Below are positions 1-5,420 of a stretch of DNA of 5,540 bases, in pieces. Made by a program: the position numbers and the translations under genes. The stretch covers positions 1-5,540 of the forward strand of contig SKHH01000049.1 in NCBI GenBank assembly GCA_007117055.1, given 5' to 3'. The notes below the pieces were generated by a model. That model made no database searches, was not told the origin of the DNA, and saw only the letters and a program-made list of their open reading frames with translations. The stretch's first letter is position 1. Every line of letters begins with the position of its first letter. The DNA is from Lishizhenia sp. (GTDB taxonomy: Bacteria; Bacteroidota; Bacteroidia; Flavobacteriales_D; Crocinitomicaceae).

Positions 1-1
1 G

Positions 2-115
2 AGTTTGGATAAGAAAATAAGGGGCTTACTATTTGTAAAGTCTAAAAAACAAACGATTTTAATAGGTTTAAAAGATCTTTTTGTGCTAGTTTTGAGTTTT
101 ATCGGACAACAATAA
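2..115 (+). CDS. Possible 3' end of an upstream gene (partial, unidentified)
   Basis: One forward frame is open from the window edge for 37 codons and ends at a TAA at 113-115; the other two forward frames close within the first 20 bases. The translated tail is basic and then hydrophobic (DKKIRGLLFV near the start, KDLFVLVLSFIGQQ at the end). That could be the C-terminus of a membrane-associated protein, but I do not recognise the family. An open stretch this short in AT-rich DNA is not rare by chance, so the call rests only on the open frame, the plausible composition and its position ahead of an intergenic region. The alternative is plain non-coding sequence. Confidence 0.3.
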   Translation, partial: SLDKKIRGLLFVKSKKQTILIGLKDLFVLVLSFIGQQ

Positions 116-178
116 TTTTAAATGGAATAGTACATGAATATCCTTTTGTTTTCCCAGAGTATTTAGTGGTAGCTCTTG

Positions 179-227
179 GCCGTTAGCCTTTAGCCTTTAG
201 CCAATAGCCAACAGCCAATAGCCATTG
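179..227. repeat. Period-7 tandem array, seven GCC-anchored heptamers
   Basis: GCC occurs at 179, 186, 193, 200, 207, 214 and 221, exactly every seven bases. The units read GCCGTTA, GCCTTTA, GCCTTTA, GCCAATA, GCCAACA, GCCAATA and GCCATTG. The first half favours TTTA and the second half AATA or AACA, so two subtypes are joined. The array is intergenic and ends 20 bases before the -33 element of the regulator promoter. A period of 7 does not preserve a reading frame, and one frame through it has a stop at 191-193, so it is not coding. Its role is unknown. Confidence 0.85.
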
Positions 228-247
228 AAAAAAAATCACATATTGGG

Positions 248-278
248 TTGCGTTCTAATGAAATAAGGAGTACTTTTG
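248..278 (+). promoter_or_regulatory. Bacteroidota-type promoter of the regulator gene
   Basis: A -33 TTG at 248-250 is followed after 20 bases by TACTTTTG at 271-278, which matches the Bacteroidota -7 consensus TAnnTTTG with accepted spacing. Transcription should begin near 283-286, about ten bases before the ATG at 296. This decides the start of the next gene: the in-frame TTG at 248 is better explained as the -33 box than as a start codon. The same design, including TTGCG and GAGTACTTTTGTT at identical spacing, recurs at 5071. Confidence 0.65.
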
Positions 279-295
279 TTGCTCATTTTCAGATC

Positions 296-802
296 ATGCT
301 AGACCATATTATTACTTCTAAAACCCGTATCCGCTTGTTGGTGAAATTCTTCATCAATGCTGCTAATACAGGGTATTTGAGGGGTTTGGCTAATGAAATG
401 AAAGAAAATACAAATGCTATTCGTAAGGAGCTTAACAACCTTTCAGAGGTTGGAATTATCATTAAGGAATCTCAAGAATCTAAGGTGATGTATCGTGCCA
501 ATAATGCACATCCTTTTTTTGGGTTGCTCCAACAAATTCTACGCAAGCATATCGGATTGGATGATATTATTACCGCTGTTATATCCCGTATGGGAGATGT
601 TAAAAGAATTTACCTTATTGGCGATTATATGAAAGGGATAGATTCCGGGACCATTGAAATTGTTATTGAAGGACCGGGGATTAATGAATCCTATCTTGAA
701 CAATTACGTCCCAAAATAATACAAGAAATTCAAAAACAAGTTATCTTTCATACCACCACCCACTTCGATGGTAACGGATTGTTGGTCTTTGAATTAGATT
801 AA
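296..802 (+). CDS. Winged-helix regulator with nucleotidyltransferase-like C-terminal half, polysaccharide locus type
   Basis: A 168-residue cytoplasmic protein, probably a DNA-binding regulator of the polysaccharide genes that follow. Residues 1-70 look like an ArsR-type winged helix: MLDHIITSKTRIRLL opens the domain, then YLRGLANEMKENTNAIRKEL as the helix-turn-helix, LNNLSEVGII, and a wing ending in VMYRANNAHP. Residues 99-126 (GDVKRIYLIGDYMKG then TIEIVIEG) resemble the first strand-turn of a polymerase-beta-type nucleotidyltransferase, but the usual GS is GD and only one acidic residue (E121) stands where an active enzyme has a pair. It is therefore probably a ligand- or protein-binding remnant. 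From memory, Bacteroidota relatives beside wza-like genes begin MLD-x-I/L-ITSKTR, which supports the ATG at 296. An in-frame TTG at 248 would add 16 residues but lies in the promoter. The next gene begins 65 bases downstream. The target operator and ligand are unknown. Confidence 0.85.
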   Translation: MLDHIITSKTRIRLLVKFFINAANTGYLRGLANEMKENTNAIRKELNNLSEVGIIIKESQESKVMYRANNAHPFFGLLQQILRKHIGLDDIITAVISRMGDVKRIYLIGDYMKGIDSGTIEIVIEGPGINESYLEQLRPKIIQEIQKQVIFHTTTHFDGNGLLVFELD

Positions 803-816
803 AAATAAGAAATTTA

Positions 817-824
817 TATATTTG
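817..824 (+). promoter_or_regulatory. Possible -7 element ahead of the export gene
   Basis: TATATTTG matches the Bacteroidota -7 consensus TAnnTTTG, in the 65-base gap between the regulator and the Wza-like gene. The nearest upstream TTG (789-791) is 25 bases away, longer than usual, so the -33 part is weak. If used, transcription would start near 830 and give a leader of roughly 38 bases. It could serve as an internal promoter that lets the export genes be expressed apart from the regulator. Confidence 0.4.
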
Positions 825-867
825 TCGAAAAAACAGGAATCACATTTTTTTTATAAACAAAACCTAA

Positions 868-3726
868 ATGAAAAAAATCATAACCCTAGCATTAATGCTA
901 TCTTCACTAAGCTTATTCGCACAGACACCAGCTCAAGAAGACATGGCGAGAAAAGAAATTGAAAAACGTGGGCTCTCTGAAACAGAGGTGCGCTCTCGCT
1001 TAAGTGCCGAGGGTATTTCTTTAGACTCTCCCGAAGACGCCATAAAAAACCAAGGAAAAATTAAAGCCATTTTGGATGAAATGGAGAAGGAGAAAAAAGC
1101 CGGAAGTGCTGCTTCACAGCAATCCGCTGGCTCAACCGAAGTTCCTGACGATCGCGCCCTTATGATGGAACGCGTTGAAGCTGAAAAACGAGTTACCGAA
1201 ACGGAAGCAGAGCGTAAGCAAAATGAGGTTATGAACACGGTAGATGACCGTAAAATATTTGGTCGTAGCATTTTTACCGACCAACCCCTTGAAATTTTTC
1301 GTACTACTGATGGAGCAAGAGCTCCAGAAAACTATATCCTTGGTGCTGGAGATATAATTAGAGTGACTATTTTTGGACCTTCCCAGACAGATTTACTTTT
1401 AGAGGTCAATTCACAAGGCTTTATTCAACTTGCTGGCTTACCAAAAATCTTTGTTCAAGGAATGGAGCTTAGTGCCGCACGAAATCTAATTATTCAACGT
1501 TTATCTTCATATTATACCTTCAATACCAATCAAATTTCAGTAACTATTCAAACCGTTCGCACTATTAATGTGAATATTTTTGGTGAAGTAGAAAGGGTAG
1601 GAGGCTTTAACGTATCTGCCCTCAATACAGCTCTAAACGCACTTTCTGCCGCAGGTGGTCCTACCGAAATTGGTTCGATTAGAAATATTGAACTTATCAG
1701 TGGGAAAAAAAGTCGACTCATCGATGTATATGCGGTGATGGACAATCCAGGTGATATGTTTCAGTACGATCTGCAGCACAATGATATTATTTATGTGCCG
1801 GTGGCCCAAAAAATTGTAACCCTAAACGGCGCGGTTCGACGCCCCATGCGCTATGAACTCAAAGAAGCGGAAACATTGAAAGACTTAATACGATTCGCAG
1901 GTGGGCTAAATGTAAGAGCCTATCCGGAGATCGTTACTGTTCAGCGCATTGAAAATGGAGAAGAAGTTATCAAAGAATACAATTTAAGAGAGGCAATGAA
2001 TGGAGTTGTTTCGGTTTCGCTACAAGATGGAGATGTAATTAACATTAGGCAAATTTCCAAAACATTGGAGCGCTATGTTGAAATTATTGGCGATTCGGCA
2101 GTATTTTATCCCGGCCGCTATTCACTAGATCAAACCCCAACTCTAAGAAGCTTAGTAGAAAAAGCAGAGCTGCGTTCTCAGGCCAAAACTTCATCTATGT
2201 TTATCGAAAGAACTCGAGAAGATGAAGCAAAAAACATGTTTGTAGTTAACTACGATAGTTTGGTAAAACAAAATTCAGATTTTGATTTACAACGCTTAGA
2301 TGTTGTTCGGGTATTCACAGAAAAACGCTATTCAATTACTGATTCTATTGCTGTGGCTGGTAATGTCCGTCAGCCATTTAAAATATCGTATCGATTTGAT
2401 CAACGCCTCTCGATAGCCAATGCATTGGCTTTTGCAGGCGGAACTAAGCCAACAGCTACCCAGCAAGCTTACGTGTTTAGGAAAAGCATAGAAAACCCCG
2501 AAAAAATAACGCATATTCCTGTTCATCTTGTTTCCGACTGGGACTTTGAATTGCAACCTGGCGATCGCCTGATGGTGTATAACCAAGCACTCCGCGAGCG
2601 CATCCCTCAGCTTTCTGTTCAAGGTGAAGTAGTGGAACCCTTTACTACAGCTTTTGAACCTGGCATCAGCCTTACCCAAGCCTTAAAAATGGCAGGGGGA
2701 GTTACCGAAAAAGCGAGTAGAGAGCGTGTAGAAGTATTTCGTGCGCTAATCGATGAAACTCAAGGAGTTCGTTTTGACCGAATTGTATTAAAGGTAGATG
2801 AGGACATGAATGTGTTGCAACCTGCAGGTTTTAATCTCCAACCATTTGATCAAGTACTCGTTCGAAGCATACCTCAATACAACATAGATAGAGCCATCCA
2901 AATTAGTGGTGAAGTTTTTTATCCAGGAACGTATCCATTAGAAAGTGGACGCTATCGTTTAAGCGACCTTATTAAAAAAGCAGGTGGACTCACACAACAG
3001 GCAGACGCAGATTTTGCTAATATTGTGCGTGCACACGAGGGACGAGGCCCTATAGGACTTAGTTTGCGCAAAGCCATGAATAATCAGGGCAACGATAGTT
3101 TTGATCCTGTTCTTTTTGAAGACGATGTCATTACTATTCGTCGATTTGAAAATGTTTTTTCTATCAATATTTTAGCTACTCGACTAGGACTTGCCAAAGT
3201 CTTGGCGGCTAAATCAAACATGGAAGTTGAAATAGGATCCAATGAATTTGAGTATTCGGAAGCTGAGCTAAATCTTTTAGAAGAATTAAAAAAACCAAAT
3301 TTAGCATCAGGTGAAAGTACGGAGTTATTACGTCAGCTTAATTTAGAATTTATGAATAAGTTGGATGCAGATAATCTTCGAGAGCAGCAGATTGAAATCA
3401 TCAACTTTGCATTTCGAGGAAAGCGTTCAGCCAATTGGTACATTAAAAATTATGCAGGCGGTTTTGCTCGAAAAGCAGATCGAGGCAGTGTAACCGTTAC
3501 ACTCCCTAACGGACAAGTAAAAGGTACCCGCGAATATTTATGGGGCTTATGGAGAAATTATCCTGATGTAGTGGCGGGTTCTCAAATTTCACTTGACTAT
3601 AAACCAGAAAAAACACCTAAACCAGCATCTGAGAAAACGGATTGGGGAAGTATAGGAACGGGTATATCACAGGCTGTCATTTCTGCAGTTACATTAATTC
3701 TGTTGTTGCAGAATGTTAATAACTAA
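868..3726 (+). CDS. Wza-like multi-SLBB polysaccharide export protein
   Basis: A 952-residue outer-membrane/periplasmic exporter, the expected conduit for capsule or exopolysaccharide. Residues 1-18 are a Sec signal peptide (MKKIITLALM, then LFA before Q19). There is no lipobox, and I see no cysteine in the whole protein, unlike the classic lipoprotein Wza. Residues 20-130 are charged and probably helical. The segment FGRSIF followed by ENYILGAGD (155-162) leads into the Poly_export domain, about 152-231. Six SLBB-like repeats follow, starting near 233, 315, 403, 492, 582 and 676, most with a G-x-V-x2-P-type strand and an AGG turn (261-264, 344-346, 523-525, 609-611, 705-707). A seventh begins near 763 but reaches its AGG only at 863-865, so it is split by an insertion. 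The protein ends with a hydrophobic helix (about 932-948), possibly the membrane-spanning segment. The ATG is supported by the signal peptide. It lies 8 bases before the co-polymerase gene. Multi-SLBB length is typical of Bacteroidota, though this is on the long side. Confidence 0.95.
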   Translation: MKKIITLALMLSSLSLFAQTPAQEDMARKEIEKRGLSETEVRSRLSAEGISLDSPEDAIKNQGKIKAILDEMEKEKKAGSAASQQSAGSTEVPDDRALMMERVEAEKRVTETEAERKQNEVMNTVDDRKIFGRSIFTDQPLEIFRTTDGARAPENYILGAGDIIRVTIFGPSQTDLLLEVNSQGFIQLAGLPKIFVQGMELSAARNLIIQRLSSYYTFNTNQISVTIQTVRTINVNIFGEVERVGGFNVSALNTALNALSAAGGPTEIGSIRNIELISGKKSRLIDVYAVMDNPGDMFQYDLQHNDIIYVPVAQKIVTLNGAVRRPMRYELKEAETLKDLIRFAGGLNVRAYPEIVTVQRIENGEEVIKEYNLREAMNGVVSVSLQDGDVINIRQISKTLERYVEIIGDSAVFYPGRYSLDQTPTLRSLVEKAELRSQAKTSSMFIERTREDEAKNMFVVNYDSLVKQNSDFDLQRLDVVRVFTEKRYSITDSIAVAGNVRQPFKISYRFDQRLSIANALAFAGGTKPTATQQAYVFRKSIENPEKITHIPVHLVSDWDFELQPGDRLMVYNQALRERIPQLSVQGEVVEPFTTAFEPGISLTQALKMAGGVTEKASRERVEVFRALIDETQGVRFDRIVLKVDEDMNVLQPAGFNLQPFDQVLVRSIPQYNIDRAIQISGEVFYPGTYPLESGRYRLSDLIKKAGGLTQQADADFANIVRAHEGRGPIGLSLRKAMNNQGNDSFDPVLFEDDVITIRRFENVFSINILATRLGLAKVLAAKSNMEVEIGSNEFEYSEAELNLLEELKKPNLASGESTELLRQLNLEFMNKLDADNLREQQIEIINFAFRGKRSANWYIKNYAGGFARKADRGSVTVTLPNGQVKGTREYLWGLWRNYPDVVAGSQISLDYKPEKTPKPASEKTDWGSIGTGISQAVISAVTLILLLQNVNN

Positions 3727-3734
3727 TTTAGAAC

Positions 3735-4886
3735 ATGGATAAAATAACCCACACCGAGCTAAAAGAAGACGAGATTTCCCTTGCTGAATTGATTCAAAAA
3801 GCGGCAAAATTTCTTTCTCGGGTAAAAAGAGATAAAAAAGTTATTTTTTATTGTTTAGCAATAACAATTCCAATTGGGTTGTTGCTAGCCTTTGGAACTA
3901 CTCCACAATACAGCGCCTCTATGCGAATAATGCCTTATGGTGCAGCAGCTCCATCGGGAGGTCTTAGCTCCCTAGCTGGCTTAGCAGGGCTTAATATGAA
4001 TAGAGGAGCTGGACAGACGACTGTTCTACCAGAAATGTATCCTGATATTGCTCAATTGTTGGATTTTCGCATTGCCATATCTGAAACCCCCTTATATTTC
4101 TCTTCTATGGGAGATTTTGTAACTCCAACCACCTACTTTACCGAATACTCGGCTCCTTCCTTCGCCGATAATGTAAAAAAATACACCATTGGTTTGCCAA
4201 ATTTGGTGATTGGTTCGGTGATTGGCTGGTTTAAATCGGAAGATGAATCTTTAAGTATCGGAGAAGATCCTACGCCAAATATTGCAAAATATCCAAAAGA
4301 GTACTTAAAATTGGTAACGAGTATTGGGGAAAGCTATACTGTAGAGACCGAAAAGCTAAAAGACTTTCGAAATGTAACCTCCTTAAAAATATCAGCTATT
4401 ATGCCGGATGCCGAAGCTGCTGCTGGACTAACCAAGGTTGTCGCAGACCAACTTATGGAGACGGTGATCCAGTTTGAAATACGCAAAACAAAAGATGAGT
4501 TAGTATATTTAGAAGAACAACACGACAAGATGGAGTTGCGGTACATCAATGCGCAAGCAGCTTTGGCTAACTTCCGCGATCGTACACGAAATACCACTTC
4601 TTTTAATACGCAGTCACAATTGGAGCGCATGCAAAATGAGTTTACTTTGTCTTATAACCTCTATAGTTCAGTTCGATCACAGCTAGAAGAGGCTCGCATT
4701 AAACTGAACCACGATACGCCGGTATTCACCATTTTGGAAAATGTGGTTGTACCCAATGAGCCCTCAGCGCCCCGAAAAGGAAGGATTCTCTTTTTGTCAC
4801 TCTTTCTCGGTGTATTTTTTGGTGTAGGAATTATTGGGGCTAAGGTGTTTTGGGAACAAATATATTTAGAAGAACCCCAGAGTTAG
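3735..4886 (+). CDS. Wzz/GumC-type polysaccharide co-polymerase (chain-length determinant)
   Basis: A 383-residue inner-membrane protein that should set polymer chain length and couple Wzy-type polymerisation to the exporter encoded just upstream. The layout is classic for the Wzz family: a short cytoplasmic N-terminus (1-34), a first membrane helix at about 36-55 (VIFYCLAITIPIGLLLAFG), a large periplasmic part, then the proline-bearing PNEPSAPRKG motif (340-349) and a second helix at about 350-370. Residues 74-93 hold a Gly/Ser/Leu-rich segment (SGGLSSLAGLAGL) often seen in this family after the first strand. Residues about 245-325 are charged and likely form the long coiled-coil helices. 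Only 13 residues follow the second helix, so there is no fused tyrosine kinase and no Walker motifs; any kinase must be elsewhere or absent. The gap of 8 bases to the upstream stop indicates co-transcription, with no strong Shine-Dalgarno visible. Confidence 0.93.
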   Translation: MDKITHTELKEDEISLAELIQKAAKFLSRVKRDKKVIFYCLAITIPIGLLLAFGTTPQYSASMRIMPYGAAAPSGGLSSLAGLAGLNMNRGAGQTTVLPEMYPDIAQLLDFRIAISETPLYFSSMGDFVTPTTYFTEYSAPSFADNVKKYTIGLPNLVIGSVIGWFKSEDESLSIGEDPTPNIAKYPKEYLKLVTSIGESYTVETEKLKDFRNVTSLKISAIMPDAEAAAGLTKVVADQLMETVIQFEIRKTKDELVYLEEQHDKMELRYINAQAALANFRDRTRNTTSFNTQSQLERMQNEFTLSYNLYSSVRSQLEEARIKLNHDTPVFTILENVVVPNEPSAPRKGRILFLSLFLGVFFGVGIIGAKVFWEQIYLEEPQS

Positions 4887-5036
4887 TTTTACATGAGCCA
4901 CTTAACAAAAACTTACTAGCCGGGTATTGTGGCAGATGTTTCTCTGAAGAACTGCTGTAAAAGAAAAAAGTATATAACAAGAATTATCCCCTCGAGAATT
5001 TGATGGTAAGAGGAGTGCGACAGTTTTGTAAAATTA

Positions 5037-5062
5037 GGGTTCAGATAAACTAAAAAGAACCC
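5037..5062 (+). terminator. Weak hairpin, possible terminator of the export genes
   Basis: GGGTTC at 5037-5042 pairs perfectly with GAACCC at 5057-5062 across a 14-base loop. Outside one A-A mismatch, three further pairs are possible (5033-5035 with 5064-5066). The downstream bases are A-rich rather than a clean T-tract, and the loop is large, so an intrinsic terminator is doubtful. Its position, about 150 bases after the co-polymerase stop and 8 bases before the next promoter's -33 element, also fits an operator-like inverted repeat. Confidence 0.25.
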
Positions 5063-5070
5063 AAATAAAT

Positions 5071-5101
5071 TTGCGCAATTTAAAAACTCCGAGTACTTTT
5101 G
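5071..5101 (+). promoter_or_regulatory. Bacteroidota-type promoter ahead of the dehydrogenase
   Basis: TTG at 5071-5073, a 20-base spacer and TACTTTTG at 5094-5101 reproduce the Bacteroidota -33/-7 consensus. The predicted transcription start is near 5107, leaving a leader of about 310 bases before the ATG at 5421. The element shares TTGCG, a 15-base gap and GAGTACTTTTGTT with the promoter at 248. No other + strand gene lies between, so it most likely drives the nucleotide-sugar dehydrogenase and anything downstream, or a small RNA. Confidence 0.6.
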
Positions 5102-5234
5102 TTATTCAATATCCATTCTGTCATCCATAATTGTGACTGGCAGCAGCGAAGCCGTGGTAAATTTTACAGAATCCATAATAATTCAATCCTAATTTTATAA
5201 AATCATCAAATTAGTTAAACACAAACCCTCAATT

Positions 5235-5264
5235 GTTTAAAGTTTAAGAGTTTAAAGTTGAAGA
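5235..5264. repeat. Tandem duplicated 15-mer built from GTTTAAA-like units
   Basis: GTTTAAAGTTTAAGA (5235-5249) is directly followed by GTTTAAAGTTGAAGA (5250-5264), identical at 14 of 15 positions. Each copy is itself two GTTTAA-like units of 7 and 8 bases. It lies in the leader of the dehydrogenase gene, just before the hexamer array. No function is evident. Confidence 0.75.
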
Positions 5265-5272
5265 GTATAATT

Positions 5273-5356
5273 TCGTCTTCGTCTTCGCCATCGTCATCGT
5301 CTAAGTCATCGTCTTCGTCTAGTACATCGTCATCGTCTTCGTCTTAGTCTTCGTCT
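5273..5356. repeat. TCGTCT hexamer array, 14 units
   Basis: Fourteen consecutive hexamers fill 84 bases. Eight are exactly TCGTCT and two are TCGTCA; the others are TCGCCA, AAGTCA, AGTACA and TAGTCT. Units 1-6 and 7-12 share the same order at units 1, 2, 4 and 5, so the array looks like a 36-base block copied once (29 of 36 positions identical). Read as codons it gives mostly Ser on the + strand with a TAG at 5345, and Asp/Glu on the - strand with a stop in the same place and no suitable start, so it is not treated as coding. It is transcribed if the promoter at 5071 is used. Confidence 0.85.
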
Positions 5357-5420
5357 CAACACCTAAACCCTCACCCCCTTACAAACCCTTAAATTTTACC
5401 CCCACTAAATTCTTAGCCCC
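5357..5420 (+). other. C-rich, G-poor leader segment, possible Rho-loading region
   Basis: Of 64 bases about 28 are C and only one is G, in runs such as CCCCC at 5374-5378 and ACCCCCAC near 5398-5405. Such C-over-G bias in an untranslated RNA is the hallmark of Rho utilisation sites, so a regulated leader is conceivable. It could equally be drifted repeat DNA. The segment directly abuts the ATG of the dehydrogenase and contains no Shine-Dalgarno sequence. Confidence 0.3.

Larger units (their letters stand above)
4887..5420. other. Gene-free 534-base intergenic region with promoter and repeats
   Basis: No credible protein-coding frame is visible on either strand; the ATGs present (for example at 4894 and 5003) open frames of fewer than 20 codons. 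The first part (4887-5036) shows nothing beyond AT-rich sequence and an imperfect hairpin near 4932-4955. Then come a small inverted repeat (5037-5062), a strong promoter match (5071-5101), an unremarkable AT-rich stretch (5102-5222), a duplicated 15-mer (5235-5264), a hexamer array (5273-5356) and a C-rich, G-poor run (5357-5420) leading to the dehydrogenase start. It separates the export genes from the precursor-synthesis genes. Confidence 0.8.

Noticed and set aside
70..81. Perfect 12-base palindrome AAAAGATCTTTT
   Set aside because: Short and AT-rich, inside the possible gene tail, with no paired copy near either promoter. A TAGTTTTG at 87-94 follows it but has no TTG at suitable spacing, so I did not call a promoter or operator.
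933..1271. Open frame of 112 codons on the - strand
   Set aside because: It lies wholly inside the export gene, is Ser-rich in the manner of an antisense shadow, and has no promoter or family resemblance. The same holds for minus-strand frames at 1548-1745, 2332-2679 and 4334-4630.
4932..4955. Imperfect hairpin after the co-polymerase gene (GCA with TGC, GTTTCT with AGAAC)
   Set aside because: Contains bulges and is followed by an A-rich, not T-rich, tract on the + strand, so it does not look like an intrinsic terminator.
5003..5053. Small frame of 16 codons starting at an ATG at 5003
   Set aside because: Very short, no Shine-Dalgarno or promoter at a suitable distance, and it runs into the inverted repeat; no support as a gene.
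5139..5160. Possible JUMPstart/ops-like antitermination element near GGCAGCAGCGAAGCC
   Set aside because: It lacks the GGCGGTAGCG core of ops and the surrounding JUMPstart sequence; the resemblance is superficial.
5115..5172. Inverted repeat ATTCTGT / ACAGAAT separated by 44 bases
   Set aside because: Seven-base arms with a long loop are expected by chance in this composition, and pairing does not extend beyond them.
5273..5356. Asp/Glu-rich peptide on the - strand (or Ser-rich peptide on the + strand) encoded by the hexamer array
   Set aside because: Both readings meet a stop near 5345-5350, and no suitable start codon lies in frame; a repeat explanation is simpler.
5273..5356. CRISPR array
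   Set aside because: The units are 6 bases with no unique spacers, and no cas-like gene is present.
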